Of a DNA stretch of 64,000 nucleotides, positions 26,509-36,316 are shown in pieces. The translations under genes were made by a program, and so were the position numbers. Position 1 is the stretch's first letter, and the number at the start of each line of letters is the position of its first letter. The DNA is from Psychromonas sp. SP041 (GTDB lineage: Bacteria > Pseudomonadota > Gammaproteobacteria > Enterobacterales > Psychromonadaceae), in assembly GCF_000470315.2 (NCBI RefSeq), contig NZ_CBRF02000003.1, positions 117,050 through 181,049 of the forward strand, in the 5' to 3' direction. The notes under the pieces are model-generated. The model saw nothing but the letters and a program-made list of their open reading frames with translations, had not been told where the DNA came from and made no database searches.

Positions 26509-27669
26509 TTACGATGCTTTAGTAAGTTGCATAGAATAACCTAGAATCTCTTCTGTCATTTCTGTCACTTCTTTCAATACAACGACCGAACCTTCAACCG
26601 TTTCTTTTACTTGTACTAAATTACTATTAATTTCATCAGCTACTGTCGCTTGTTCTTTTGAAGCTGAAGCGATTTGATAGTTAAGGTCTGAAATATGATT
26701 TACTTTATCCACAATATCAGACAATTTAATGCCCGCTTTAGTCACTTCCGTCACCCCTACTTCGGCTTCTTTAACACTACTATCCATTAAACCAACCGCT
26801 TGCTGTGCACTTTGTTGTAGCAATTCAATCATTCCTTGAATTTCAACGGTAGCATCTTGGGTGCGCTTAGCCAGATTTCGAACTTCATCAGCAACAACAG
26901 CAAAACCACGGCCCGCTTCACCTGCTCGAGCGGCTTCAATCGCAGCATTTAATGCTAATAAGTTAGTTTGGTCTGAAATGCTGCGAATGGTATCCACTAC
27001 ACTACCAATACTTTCAACTTTCATTTCTACATTATTAACAGCAGTCGCAGAGTCATCAATATTTCTTGATAATGTATTAATAGAAGAGATAGTTGCATCA
27101 ACGGCATTGCGCCCTTCTTCAGCAACATTTGTCGCCTCCAAAGTAGAAACGGATGCACTTTCTGCATTCCCCTCCACTTCTTTTACAGCAGCTGTCATTT
27201 CATTCATTGCCGTTGCCAATGATCCAATTTGATCAAACTCTTCAGCAATTGATTCATTAACAATTTCCATACAAGTACTGAATTGCTCTATGACTTCGTG
27301 GAGTTTGGTCATTGTATTCGCATTTTGGTCAGTTTGATTTTTTGCGTTGGCGGCTTCTTGAGTCGCACACAAATACAATTCAGAAAATTCACCTTTTAAT
27401 TGTTCTGGTTTAGATGATTGAGGCTCTTCAATATATTGCTTTAAAACTAGAACTTGTTTTTGATGGCAATAATGTTGCCAAACAACGGTTAAGCTCAATA
27501 AGGTAATAAGAATAAATACGGGAGTTAAGTTAAAAGAAAAAAACTGATTAAGTAATAATGTAAATATCGCTCCAATAATGAATAAAATAAAACCTTTCCC
27601 TAAAGCAGAAATGTTGACTAATTTTTGTTCTAAACCGTTCAGTTGTATTTGCACCATAAACTCACTCAA
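26509..27669 (-). CDS. Methyl-accepting chemotaxis protein, short form without a ligand domain
   Basis: 386 residues. Two closely spaced hydrophobic helices (about 26-46 and 49-66) form a hairpin with almost no periplasmic loop. A helical linker and a complete cytoplasmic signalling domain follow. The hairpin tip [38 protein letters not shown] is nearly invariant in the family and binds CheA/CheW. I see no HAMP domain and no PAS or CACHE sensor. Such minimal transducers may sense membrane state, or cytoplasmic signals through partners. It is monocistronic, with no che genes nearby. Confidence 0.9.
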   Translation of the reverse strand: MSEFMVQIQLNGLEQKLVNISALGKGFILFIIGAIFTLLLNQFFSFNLTPVFILITLLSLTVVWQHYCHQKQVLVLKQYIEEPQSSKPEQLKGEFSELYLCATQEAANAKNQTDQNANTMTKLHEVIEQFSTCMEIVNESIAEEFDQIGSLATAMNEMTAAVKEVEGNAESASVSTLEATNVAEEGRNAVDATISSINTLSRNIDDSATAVNNVEMKVESIGSVVDTIRSISDQTNLLALNAAIEAARAGEAGRGFAVVADEVRNLAKRTQDATVEIQGMIELLQQSAQQAVGLMDSSVKEAEVGVTEVTKAGIKLSDIVDKVNHISDLNYQIASASKEQATVADEINSNLVQVKETVEGSVVVLKEVTEMTEEILGYSMQLTKAS

Positions 27670-27862
27670 AAGAAGAAAATAAGAAAAAGATAAATAGACG
27701 TTACTTAACTTATCGACAAGACGAAAGAAAACATTAGTAATAACAACACTAAATATACCTATTTAAGGTTAAATGTAGAGGATTTGTGATCTATTACTCT
27801 CTACATTATTTTCTTTTGATAACTTGTTTCTTCTTTTTGGTACGCTTTAGAAAAAATATCCA

Positions 27863-29374
27863 TTAATTTTCTGAATCAAGCCAATACATTTCATTCGCAA
27901 TAGCACGTTGTTTAGATTGTTCAATCGCACTTAATAAAGAAAATTGTTTACGTTTAACCCATTTAAAGTATTCAGCCTGTACGACAATGTCTTCTTCATC
28001 AACAGCGAGTTCAGAAATAGCACCAAGCATCGAAAGCTCTTGAATACCCTGATAAATATCTAGCCACGGGTAACAGTACTCTGCACTTTTTTCTGCATCA
28101 AATAAGTTACCAAGGCTAAAACCAGTCATTAAGTTTGCCGTTAATAACCCTTGGTTTTGCAGTAAGTTATCGGTACTTAAAAGCACTTCCGAAGAAAGTG
28201 TCGCTTTTAATTTAGACCATCCCTCAGTCAACACCGTATCGGAAAATGTCAGTAATGAAGTTGAATCATTTTCTGTATGCGCTGTTTTCTCCAGTCCAAT
28301 CAACCATTGCGTTAACCCTAAGACAAAATGGCAATAGCGCGAACTGTGTAAAATATTGAAAATATCTTCTTCGCTTGGGAGAGCTTGATCTGCTAAACGT
28401 AAATCTTTCTTTAATTGTTTTAATCGCGGCAATTTGCGAATGTAATAAGCTTTATTTTCTAATAACTTTCTAAAAACTAAGCGTTCATCGACCCACGAAA
28501 AGCTTCTCGCGAGCCATTGCAAGTCTTCAACCCATGCATAACCTAAAAATGAAGTACCCGCTTCTTTAAAAAGATGAATATTTTGATGTAAAAACATAAT
28601 ACTTTTCTGTAGTTCAACTAAAGCATCGAAATCCCCCCCTTCAAGATAACAATGTTCATGATATTGAAGATGTTTTAGACCGTGTTGAAAGTTAACAGAA
28701 AGCGCCTCGCGCAAAACCATTTCTGGATTCAAAGCTGAAAAATCAATCGGTTTAACTGAGAAATGAGCACTTTCAGTGAGCATATAACCACGTTGAGCTT
28801 TGCTCACATTACCTAAACGAACTTGAGGTAATGAGGCAATATCTTGCGCTAAAATAAATAGCTGAGCTTCATCTCCTTTCACTAATTCTAATTCGATTTC
28901 ACAAATATCAGTCTCACCTTGATTGGCTATAATCTTTCCGCAATCATAAGCAACTTCAATTAAAGTGCCTTCTTGCATTTCCAACAACCAGTGTAAGCGT
29001 CTGAAATCTGTACTAAATAATGGTGCTATTTGTTCTTGTAGCTCGCTTAAATTACAACCTTTAGGCCAAATTTTATTGTTGAATCGAGTTAACTCAGGCT
29101 CTAAACCTTCAATGGGTTCATTATATTCAGGGCGTTGATGTAAGCCACCTATAACGCGACCAGATGTTTTAATAGTTTGAGTATATTGGTCATCAATACG
29201 GCGTACTCTTAAGCCCATATCCATCATTCTCAGTGCGCGTGAAGCCGTCTCGAAATAGACGTTGTACATCATTTGATCTTTATGAGAAATAACCGTGTGT
29301 TGGCTTATTTTATTCAGCAGTTCGTCGGCGAAGTGTGCATTAAAAAAAAACTTAATTTCTATCTCTGTTTCCAT
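27863..29374 (-). CDS. ygiF: CYTH-CHAD domain inorganic triphosphatase YgiF
   Basis: 503 residues. The N-terminal CYTH domain has the hallmark TEIEIKFFF (ExExK) plus the basic/acidic tunnel strands LRVRRIDDQYTQTIKTSGR and CEIELELVKGD; it hydrolyses inorganic triphosphate in E. coli YgiF. The C-terminal CHAD domain (from about residue 215) is helical with conserved histidines such as FQHGLKHLQYHEH and binds polyphosphate in characterised cases. In E. coli the order is glnE-ygiF-ygiM-cca. Here it is divergent from a DUF47-Pit phosphate transport pair, which fits phosphate/polyphosphate handling. Confidence 0.92.
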   Translation of the reverse strand: METEIEIKFFFNAHFADELLNKISQHTVISHKDQMMYNVYFETASRALRMMDMGLRVRRIDDQYTQTIKTSGRVIGGLHQRPEYNEPIEGLEPELTRFNNKIWPKGCNLSELQEQIAPLFSTDFRRLHWLLEMQEGTLIEVAYDCGKIIANQGETDICEIELELVKGDEAQLFILAQDIASLPQVRLGNVSKAQRGYMLTESAHFSVKPIDFSALNPEMVLREALSVNFQHGLKHLQYHEHCYLEGGDFDALVELQKSIMFLHQNIHLFKEAGTSFLGYAWVEDLQWLARSFSWVDERLVFRKLLENKAYYIRKLPRLKQLKKDLRLADQALPSEEDIFNILHSSRYCHFVLGLTQWLIGLEKTAHTENDSTSLLTFSDTVLTEGWSKLKATLSSEVLLSTDNLLQNQGLLTANLMTGFSLGNLFDAEKSAEYCYPWLDIYQGIQELSMLGAISELAVDEEDIVVQAEYFKWVKRKQFSLLSAIEQSKQRAIANEMYWLDSEN

Positions 29375-29553
29375 AATATATACCGCAAATTACCCTTAAT
29401 TTAATAGCCTGGATCATTTTTAATCGTAAAATTTTCTCAATTATACTAAATTGATGTTCTATTGTGTGCAAAAGAAAGTTAACATGCGCCGCATATTAGA
29501 TGTTCAACTGAACTAGAATGTGGTTACCAAACCATCAAAACCTAAGGTGAATC

Positions 29554-30234
29554 ATGCCAGTTAATTCGATATTTGGAGTGTTTGCAAAATCTCCAATCAA
29601 ACCGATCCAATTACACATGGACAAAGTAGCAGTATGTAGTGAGTTGTTATTACCTTTCTTTGAAGCCAGTTCAAAAAATGACTGGGTTGAAGCAGAGAAA
29701 GTGCGTAAGCAAATATCTCAATATGAAAAACAAGCAGATGAACTTAAACGTGAATTACGTTTAACGCTTCCAAAAGGTTTGTTTATGCCGATTGACCGAG
29801 CTGACTTATTAGAGCTTGTTAATCGCCAAGATAAAATTGCTAATACAGCAAAAGACATAGCGGGACGCATTTTTGGTCGTCAGCTACAAATACCAAGTGA
29901 AATATTTGTTGATTTTATGGCATACGTACAACGTAGTTTAGATGCTATTCAACAAGCAAAAAATGCAATTAACGAGTTAGATGAATTACTAGAAACAGGC
30001 TTTAAAGGCCGTGAAGTAGACATCGTCACTAAAATGATTGAAGTACTTGAAACGATTGAAGATGATACAGATTCATTACAAATCAAACTTCGTCGCAATT
30101 TATTAGCCATTGAAGATAATTACAAACCAGTAGATGTAATGTTTTTGTATAAAATTCTAGAATGGGTAGGCAGTCTTGCAGATCACTCTGAATTAATCGG
30201 CACCCAGTTAGAACTTATTCTAGCTAGATCGTAG
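29554..30234 (+). CDS. DUF47/TIGR00153 PhoU-like protein, phosphate transport partner
   Basis: 226 residues, all-helical, in the TIGR00153/DUF47 family, distant relatives of PhoU. Typical segments are NSIFGVFAKSPIKPIQ at the N-terminus, RKQISQYEKQADELKRELR, GLFMPIDRADLLELVNRQD and ILEWVGSLADHSE. These proteins usually precede a Pit-type transporter and are thought to modulate it, as here, where the transporter begins 16 bases downstream. Cytoplasmic, no membrane helix. No Pho box recognised upstream. Confidence 0.9.
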   Translation: MPVNSIFGVFAKSPIKPIQLHMDKVAVCSELLLPFFEASSKNDWVEAEKVRKQISQYEKQADELKRELRLTLPKGLFMPIDRADLLELVNRQDKIANTAKDIAGRIFGRQLQIPSEIFVDFMAYVQRSLDAIQQAKNAINELDELLETGFKGREVDIVTKMIEVLETIEDDTDSLQIKLRRNLLAIEDNYKPVDVMFLYKILEWVGSLADHSELIGTQLELILARS

Positions 30235-30250
30235 CTCTAAGGACTTAAAG

Positions 30251-31516
30251 ATGGATATTATAAATACATACGGCAGCATGTTAGTTATGTTTGCTGGCGC
30301 AGTCGGCTTTTTAATGGCTTGGGGTATTGGTGCAAATGACGTTGCGAATGCAATGGGAACTTCTGTTGGTTCAAAAGCACTAACGATCAAGCAAGCTATT
30401 ATTATTGCAATGATTTTTGAATTTGCAGGCGCTTATTTAGCGGGTGGCGAAGTAACATCGACAATACGTAAAGGCATTATTGATGCTTCCTATTTTGTAG
30501 AGCAACCTGAGCTGCTCGTTTATGGTATGACAGCAGCCTTGTTAGCCGCTGGTTTATGGCTAATTATTGCTTCTTACTTTGGTTGGCCGGTTTCTACCAC
30601 ACACTCGATTGTAGGCGCTATTGTAGGCTTCTCAGCGGTAGGTGTGGGTGTAGATAGTGTGACATGGAGTAAAGTAGGAGGCATTATAGGTAGTTGGATA
30701 GTGACGCCGCTTATTTCCGGTATTATTGCTTACTTTATTTTTATGAGCTCACAAAAGCTGATATTTAATACTAAAGATCCAATAACGAATGCAAAACGCT
30801 ACGTTCCTTTTTACATGTTTTTAGCGGGTTTCATACTGTCTTTAGTGACGATCACTAAAGGTCTTAAACATGTTGGTCTGCACTTTAGTACGATGGAAGC
30901 TATTATTTTAGCGATGATAGTAGGCGCTTTAGTCTCTATTGTCGGTAAAGTATTTGTTAATCGAGTAAAAATTGATCCTAAAGCAGACAAGCAAATGCAT
31001 TTTGCTAATGTAGAAAAAATATTCTCTGTTTTAATGATTGTGACTGCATGTGCGATGGCATTTGCACATGGCTCAAACGATGTTGCCAATGCAATTGGTC
31101 CACTAGCAGCAGTTGTCAGCATTGTTGAACATGGCGGTCAAATTACAGCTAAAGCTGAATTAGCTTGGTGGATTTTGCCATTAGGTGGCGTTGGTATTGT
31201 ATTAGGTTTAGCGATATTCGGTAAACGTGTAATGGCAACAATTGGCCATGGTATTACGCATTTAACACCTAGTCGTGGTTTTGCAGCAGAACTAGCAGCT
31301 GCTTCTACAGTTGTTATTGCATCTGGTACTGGTTTACCTATTTCAACAACGCAGACGTTAGTTGGTGCAGTATTAGGTGTTGGTATGGCAAGAGGAATTG
31401 CAGCCTTAAACTTAGGTGTAGTACGTAATATCGTCATTTCATGGGTGGTTACATTACCTATCGGTGCCGGTTTATCGATTATATTCTTCTATATGTTAAA
31501 GAGTGTTTTTTCTTAA
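30251..31516 (+). CDS. pitA: PiT-family inorganic phosphate transporter
   Basis: A 421-residue inner-membrane transporter with about ten hydrophobic segments and the internal duplication of the PiT family: GANDVANAMGTSVGSKALT near the N-terminus and HGSNDVANAIGPLAAVV in the second half, each with the GxNDxAN signature. WPVSTTHSIVGAIVGF and GLPISTTQTLVGAVLGVG are the paired phosphate-binding re-entrant regions. It imports phosphate, often as a metal complex, driven by H+ or Na+; the ion cannot be told from sequence. Co-transcribed with the DUF47 gene; a good terminator follows. Confidence 0.93.
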   Translation: MDIINTYGSMLVMFAGAVGFLMAWGIGANDVANAMGTSVGSKALTIKQAIIIAMIFEFAGAYLAGGEVTSTIRKGIIDASYFVEQPELLVYGMTAALLAAGLWLIIASYFGWPVSTTHSIVGAIVGFSAVGVGVDSVTWSKVGGIIGSWIVTPLISGIIAYFIFMSSQKLIFNTKDPITNAKRYVPFYMFLAGFILSLVTITKGLKHVGLHFSTMEAIILAMIVGALVSIVGKVFVNRVKIDPKADKQMHFANVEKIFSVLMIVTACAMAFAHGSNDVANAIGPLAAVVSIVEHGGQITAKAELAWWILPLGGVGIVLGLAIFGKRVMATIGHGITHLTPSRGFAAELAAASTVVIASGTGLPISTTQTLVGAVLGVGMARGIAALNLGVVRNIVISWVVTLPIGAGLSIIFFYMLKSVFS

Positions 31517-31536
31517 AATTAATACTTCAAATCGAA

Positions 31537-31561
31537 AAAAGAGAGCTTAGGCTCTCTTTTT
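31537..31561 (+). terminator. Intrinsic terminator after the phosphate transporter
   Basis: GAGAGC pairs with GCTCTC around TTAG, extended by an A-run and followed by five T's, 20 bases after the pit stop codon. Confidence 0.8.
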
Positions 31562-31626
31562 GCTTTTACTGAGCATCAATAACTTTTAGAATGATTGCTC
31601 AATTTATTTGCTAAAAGGTCTTTCTT

Positions 31627-32229
31627 TTGAAATCAATCAAATTACTTTTACTGTGTTTTTTATTTCCATTCAGTAGTTTTGCTGCGACACAATACGTCAG
31701 TGATGAACTATCTATCTACATGCACTCTGGCCCAAGTTTGCAATATCGTATTATTGGTACTATTGAAGTGGGCACTTCGGTGAATACTTTAAAATACAAT
31801 GATCAAACAAAGTTTACCCAAGTAAAAACACCAACGGGTAGAGTCGGTTGGGTAAAAACCTCTGAAATTCAAAAACAACCACCAGCAAAATCATTGTTAC
31901 CTGAAATACAAAAGAAGTTTCAAGCAAGCCAAGATAAGCTAAACACCATCAATAGTGATAATGCTAAAGCTAACTCAGATAAAGAACAGGCTATTATTGA
32001 TAAAGACAGCCTAATTGCACAGCTTGATAGTGAAAAAAGAGATCTACGCGATACCATTGAAGATTTAAAAGAACGTAATATGGAATTAGATTTATTACAA
32101 TCAACTAAAGATGAACGTATTAAAATGGAATGGTTAATGTATGGCGGCAGTGTTTTATTCTTCGGTATGTTAGTCGGTTTAATTCTTCCATTCTTACCTC
32201 GTCGTAAAAAGCGTACTGACAACTGGTAA
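31627..32229 (+). CDS. ygiM: SH3-domain membrane protein YgiM
   Basis: 200 residues: a signal peptide (cleavage after SSFAA or so), a bacterial SH3 domain (about 22-85, with SIYMHSGPSLQYRIIGTI and GRVGWVKTSEI), a coiled-coil stretch (about 95-165) and a C-terminal transmembrane helix (about 170-190) with a basic tail. This matches E. coli YgiM (TIGR04211). The start is TTG 31627 with AAGG eight bases upstream; no ATG gives a complete signal peptide. It may bind envelope components, but function is not established. Order ygiF-ygiM-cca is kept apart from inserted genes. Confidence 0.88.
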   Translation: MKSIKLLLLCFLFPFSSFAATQYVSDELSIYMHSGPSLQYRIIGTIEVGTSVNTLKYNDQTKFTQVKTPTGRVGWVKTSEIQKQPPAKSLLPEIQKKFQASQDKLNTINSDNAKANSDKEQAIIDKDSLIAQLDSEKRDLRDTIEDLKERNMELDLLQSTKDERIKMEWLMYGGSVLFFGMLVGLILPFLPRRKKRTDNW

Positions 32230-32311
32230 AGAGCAAAAGTTAAGTAATACGTAACTGAAAATATAAATGGCTTAACGTCTACATGGCTTAGTATGTTAAT
32301 GGCTTAAAAAT

Positions 32312-32337
32312 AAAAACGCACATTAGTGCGTTTTTTT
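32312..32337. terminator. Bidirectional terminator between ygiM and exeB
   Basis: AAAAACGCAC / GTGCGTTTTT with an ATTA loop. A seven-T run follows on the plus strand, and a run of T's on the minus strand, so it suits both convergent genes. Confidence 0.8.
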
Positions 32338-32366
32338 ATAACTTCATTTTAGAATTTAACTTGTTA

Positions 32367-32444
32367 GCTTAGTTGTATAATTTAGTTATCATCGCTTAGT
32401 TGCATCGTTTAATTATGCAGCTTAACTTCCTAGCTTAACAAACG
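32367..32444. repeat. Degenerate tandem repeat with ~13-base period
   Basis: Six successive units begin with a YTTARYT-like core: GCTTAGTTGTATAA, TTTAGTTATCATCG, CTTAGTTGCATCG, TTTAATTATGCAG, CTTAACTTCCTAG and CTTAACAAACG. It occupies most of the gap between the shared terminator and the end of exeB. Non-coding; purpose unknown. Confidence 0.5.
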
Positions 32445-32472
32445 CTTTAAATACAATTGCCTAAAATATAGA

Positions 32473-33273
32473 TTAACCCTTCCAATCCTGTAGTGATTCC
32501 AATGTAAAGCTTTGCTTACCAAGACGAAATATACTTTGACGAGGTAATATATCGACCAATTCTATTTCGCCAAGAGACTCTCCGACCCGTAAATCAACGC
32601 CATTGATGCGTATCCAACGATCTTTCGCTTCTGTTGAGTAGACATGTGAATCATAACGCATCACAGGTACTCTATATTGAAAGCGAGCAGGCATTGATGC
32701 AATATCAGAAGTGACTAACTCTTCATCTTTATCGACATATTCAGTAAAAGTAGTATTACTCTCTTCTTCTACCGCTAACGCGAAGCGTTGTTGTAAATCA
32801 TCAGGCACATCATCAAGAGAGATATGATTAGTATCTTGCTTACTAGAAATAGATCTTTTGGGAACAGAACCATCAATAATTAATTGATCTGATTCAGCAT
32901 TTTTTGCTACTGAATTTTTCCCCGCATTAACATTCGCTTTTACCGCAGGTGTCCATTCCATTTCAGTCTTTTGCGATACAGTCGGTAAAGGTGCAGTATT
33001 AAAGTCGACCTCACTCACTAAGCTATCGTAATGTGGATTTTTCTGTTCGGGTGCTGCGTGTATTAGTTCCGCTACCGAAGGGATATATGGTATTGGTTTA
33101 GCGGTTTCAACTGTCGGTTTAAATAACAAAAAAAACACTATCGTTAATAATATAACAATCACTAACAACGCAGCTATCATCATTAACTTCCAAGTAGTAT
33201 CCGCTGATTTTTCGATAATAACAGATTGACTTTTTTGCTTATTTTTATCTAATGCTTTTAGTATGGTGGACAT
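32473..33273 (-). CDS. gspB: Type II secretion assembly protein ExeB/GspB
   Basis: 266 residues: a short cytoplasmic N-terminus MSTILKALDKNKQ, a TM helix (about 32-52), a variable periplasmic region and a conserved C-terminal GspB domain (RFQYRVPVMRYDSHVYSTE, WIRINGVDLRVGESLGEIEL, QSIFRLGKQSFTLESLQDW). With ExeA it helps place the outer-membrane secretin of type II secretion across peptidoglycan. I start it at ATG 33273, preceded by AGAGG that overlaps the exeA stop; an upstream in-frame codon at 33306 would lie inside exeA. No other T2SS genes are in the window. Confidence 0.88.
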   Translation of the reverse strand: MSTILKALDKNKQKSQSVIIEKSADTTWKLMMIAALLVIVILLTIVFFLLFKPTVETAKPIPYIPSVAELIHAAPEQKNPHYDSLVSEVDFNTAPLPTVSQKTEMEWTPAVKANVNAGKNSVAKNAESDQLIIDGSVPKRSISSKQDTNHISLDDVPDDLQQRFALAVEEESNTTFTEYVDKDEELVTSDIASMPARFQYRVPVMRYDSHVYSTEAKDRWIRINGVDLRVGESLGEIELVDILPRQSIFRLGKQSFTLESLQDWKG

Positions 33274-33280
33274 GGTGCCT

Positions 33281-34897
33281 CTACAATAATGAAGGTATTT
33301 TTGCATCTAATTGTTGTACTAACGGCATTAATGTTTGTCGACCAACAATGCCATCCGCGACTAAATTATTATCATTCTGGAACTCAACCACTGTATTTTT
33401 TAATTTCCAGTCAAAGCGGTTTTTAGGACTTTCAGATGAACCATACACACGATTTAACTGTTTAGATAACCACAAAACTCTATCGCCTTTTTCCCCAAAT
33501 TTTAATGGTTTAGCGATATCAAAAGGAACTTGCCATAAAAGTGTTAATTCGCCAGTCCAATATTCGGTTAACCATGATCTATTCACTTCTATTTTTTGTG
33601 TTCCAATCAATAGCTCATACTTATTATTTATTTTATAAAGTACCGTATAAATAGAATCCTCGTCACTTGCTAGTTCAATAATGGCAGGATAATTTAATTG
33701 CTCTAATTTTTTTAATGAGGTGTTTTCCGAATAACATTGTAATGATGCTATATCACCTTCTGCGCAACTTGCATTATCTAAGCTAACCTCATAACCCCAT
33801 ACGGCATAAAGTGTTTTTAACGCATTTGAAAATTCGCCATTACTTAAATCTAACTCGGGGTAATTATCAAACCAAGATAAGTTATTGAAAGAAGAAGTAC
33901 TAACTGCTCTAGACTGTACAGGTATAGTCTTAGATAAATTAAACTCACTTATCGTTTCAATTGATTCTCTTGGCTGATTAAAATTATGAAATATTTTAGG
34001 GGCCTGTATAGCAGTAAACGCCGTTAACACTAATAGCAGTAGAATTCGCCAACCTTGTTTAAATGATTTACCTTCATTTTTATCATTAAGACTTAAATCA
34101 ATTTCTTTTACTGCTAAATCAATCATTTTAGCCGTTACTTTAGGAGAGTTTTGGCTATAAGCGCAAAGCATACTACGATCACAAATTAAATTGATTAACC
34201 TTGGTACACCTCGACTATACTTAAAAATTCGCTTAAGTAGCTTTGTTTCAAAGATAGGCGTACTTGCACCCGCTACATTTAAACGATGCTGAATATAAAA
34301 TTCACTTTCTTGTAGGGTGAGCGGTAATAGATGGTAACGAGCAGTAATGCGTTGAGCTAATTGACGTAATTCATTTTCTTTGAGCTTTTGTTGTAACTCA
34401 GTTTGTCCAATTAAAATAACTTGTAATGGTTTTTTATTATTTGATTCAATATTAGTTAATAACCTTAATTGTTCGAGAACAGAAAAACTAAGATGCTGAG
34501 CTTCATCGATCAATACGATCGCACTGCGTCCTTTTTCTAAGTTATCAAGCATCCAACCGCTAATAGCATCAAATAACGTTTTTAAGCTCGCTCTATCGAC
34601 ATCATAAGCAATTTTTAGTTGGTCACAAATGGTCGCTAATAATTCAATCTCTGTTTGAGCTGGGTTAAGTATATAGGCAATATCTGTATCTTCAGAGATA
34701 TCTTGCAAGAGAGCACGGCATACGGTGGTTTTACCTGTTCCCACTTCACCAGTTAGTAACACAAAACCACCATTACCTAATAAGCCATACATTAGGTGAG
34801 CTAACGCTTCTTTATGGCGATCACTTAAAAATAAGAAATCAGGATCAGGTGAAATCGAGAATGGTTGTTCTTTCAAAGAAAAAAATTCTTGGTACAT
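33281..34897 (-). CDS. gspA: Type II secretion AAA+ ATPase ExeA/GspA
   Basis: 538 residues. The N-terminal AAA+ domain begins MYQEFFSLKEQPFSISPDP and shows Walker A GEVGTGKTT and Walker B IVLIDEAQHL near residue 132. A transmembrane segment lies around 285-303, followed by a C39-peptidase-like/variable region and a C-terminal peptidoglycan-binding domain with FQNDNNLVADGIVGRQTLMPL. ExeA binds peptidoglycan and with ExeB guides secretin assembly in Aeromonas. It is divergent from cca. Its presence implies a type II secretion system elsewhere in the genome. Confidence 0.92.
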   Translation of the reverse strand: MYQEFFSLKEQPFSISPDPDFLFLSDRHKEALAHLMYGLLGNGGFVLLTGEVGTGKTTVCRALLQDISEDTDIAYILNPAQTEIELLATICDQLKIAYDVDRASLKTLFDAISGWMLDNLEKGRSAIVLIDEAQHLSFSVLEQLRLLTNIESNNKKPLQVILIGQTELQQKLKENELRQLAQRITARYHLLPLTLQESEFYIQHRLNVAGASTPIFETKLLKRIFKYSRGVPRLINLICDRSMLCAYSQNSPKVTAKMIDLAVKEIDLSLNDKNEGKSFKQGWRILLLLVLTAFTAIQAPKIFHNFNQPRESIETISEFNLSKTIPVQSRAVSTSSFNNLSWFDNYPELDLSNGEFSNALKTLYAVWGYEVSLDNASCAEGDIASLQCYSENTSLKKLEQLNYPAIIELASDEDSIYTVLYKINNKYELLIGTQKIEVNRSWLTEYWTGELTLLWQVPFDIAKPLKFGEKGDRVLWLSKQLNRVYGSSESPKNRFDWKLKNTVVEFQNDNNLVADGIVGRQTLMPLVQQLDAKIPSLL

Positions 34898-35080
34898 TAT
34901 AAACCTTAGACAAAATGTTGAGCCATATTAGTAACAATGGAAATAAATAACCGATAAATATTACTAACCATCATATTAGATCACATACTGATGGCAATTG
35001 TTATTAATGAAACAGACAAGCTTCTGCATATTTAGCTAGTTTCGGTATAATAACTAAATTATTCATTAAGGGGGCAAACA

Positions 35081-36316
35081 ATGCGTGTATTTTTAGTTGG
35101 CGGCGCAGTTAGAGATCAATTATTAGGCATCGAAGTCAAAGACCATGATTTTGTTGTCATTAATAGCACCCCAGAAGCAATGTTAAACAAAGGCTTTACC
35201 CAAGTTGGTAAAGATTTTCCTGTCTTTCTTCATCCCAATACTGGTGAAGAGTATGCATTAGCTAGAACTGAACGTAAACAAGGTATCGGATATACTGGGT
35301 TTAGTTGCTATGCAGGGCAAGATGTCAGTTTAGAAGATGATTTGGCCAGACGCGATCTCACTATTAATGCGATCGCCCAATCTGAAGACAAGCAATTGGT
35401 CGATCCTTATTTCGGACAACAAGATTTAAAAAACAAAGTATTACGTCATATTAGCCCAGCATTCAGCGAAGATCCTTTAAGAGTATTAAGGGTTGCTCGA
35501 TTTGCCGCTCGATTCGCTAAACTTGGTTTTTATATCGCACCAGAAACCCTCACTCTAATGAAAGAGATTTCAGTAAGTGGAGAGTTACAGAGTTTAACGC
35601 CTGAGCGTGTCTGGGTCGAAACTGAAAAAGCCTTGCAAACAGATAGCCCACAAGTTTATTTTCAAGTACTACGAGACTGTGGAGCATTAGCCGCTTTATT
35701 CCCTGAAATTGATAGCTTATATGGCGTGCCAGCCCCTAAACGCTGGCATCCAGAAATTGATACAGGCATCCATACTTTAATGGTGGTGGAGCAAGCTTGT
35801 TTATTGTCAGACTCTGTTGCTTTCCGTTTCGCCTGCTTAGTGCATGATTTAGGGAAAGCGTTGACACCAGAAAGTGAATGGCCGAGTCATAAAGGACATG
35901 GATTTAAAGGTTTATCAGTCATTAAAAAATTCTGTAAACGCCTTAAAGTACCAAATGAATACCGAGATCTCGCATTATTAGTGAGTGAGCACCACACCAA
36001 TATTCACAGTGCTTTTGAGTTAAGAGCGAGCACGATGGTCGGTATCATGGATAAATGTGATGCATGGCGTAAACCACACCGCTTCCAACAAATGCTGCAA
36101 TGCTGTGTAGCAGACTCTAAAGGACGTACTGGATTTGAGTTGTTACCTTACCCCACTGCAGATTATATGTGGCAAGGCTTTCAAGCGGCTTTAAAAGTAG
36201 ATATCCAAGCGATCATAGCGCAAGGTTTTCAAGGGGCTGACATCAGACGTAAATTAAATGAACAACGTATCCAGTTAGTACAAATATTTAAAGAGACTCA
36301 TCAACGCGATATTTAA
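35081..36316 (+). CDS. cca: CCA-adding enzyme (tRNA nucleotidyltransferase) with HD domain
   Basis: 411 residues, full length for the E. coli-type bifunctional enzyme. The class II nucleotidyltransferase head has [11 protein letters not shown] and the metal-binding [19 protein letters not shown] and [14 protein letters not shown] follow as the nucleotide-selecting region. The C-terminal HD domain ([13 protein letters not shown] near 245, and HHTNIH) has phosphatase/phosphodiesterase activity in E. coli. It builds or repairs the CCA tail of tRNAs. AAGGGGG precedes the ATG, and a TATAAT at 35046-35051 is a likely -10 box. A perfect palindrome follows the stop codon. Confidence 0.95.
   Translation: MRVFLVGGAVRDQLLGIEVKDHDFVVINSTPEAMLNKGFTQVGKDFPVFLHPNTGEEYALARTERKQGIGYTGFSCYAGQDVSLEDDLARRDLTINAIAQSEDKQLVDPYFGQQDLKNKVLRHISPAFSEDPLRVLRVARFAARFAKLGFYIAPETLTLMKEISVSGELQSLTPERVWVETEKALQTDSPQVYFQVLRDCGALAALFPEIDSLYGVPAPKRWHPEIDTGIHTLMVVEQACLLSDSVAFRFACLVHDLGKALTPESEWPSHKGHGFKGLSVIKKFCKRLKVPNEYRDLALLVSEHHTNIHSAFELRASTMVGIMDKCDAWRKPHRFQQMLQCCVADSKGRTGFELLPYPTADYMWQGFQAALKVDIQAIIAQGFQGADIRRKLNEQRIQLVQIFKETHQRDI

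Noticed and set aside
26861..27232. 123-codon plus-strand frame opposite the chemotaxis gene
   Set aside because: Lies wholly within the highly conserved MCP signalling domain; a codon-shadow with no ribosome site.
30811..31437. Two antisense open frames (103 and 99 codons) inside the phosphate transporter gene
   Set aside because: They mirror the transporter coding frame, lack ribosome sites and have implausible protein composition.
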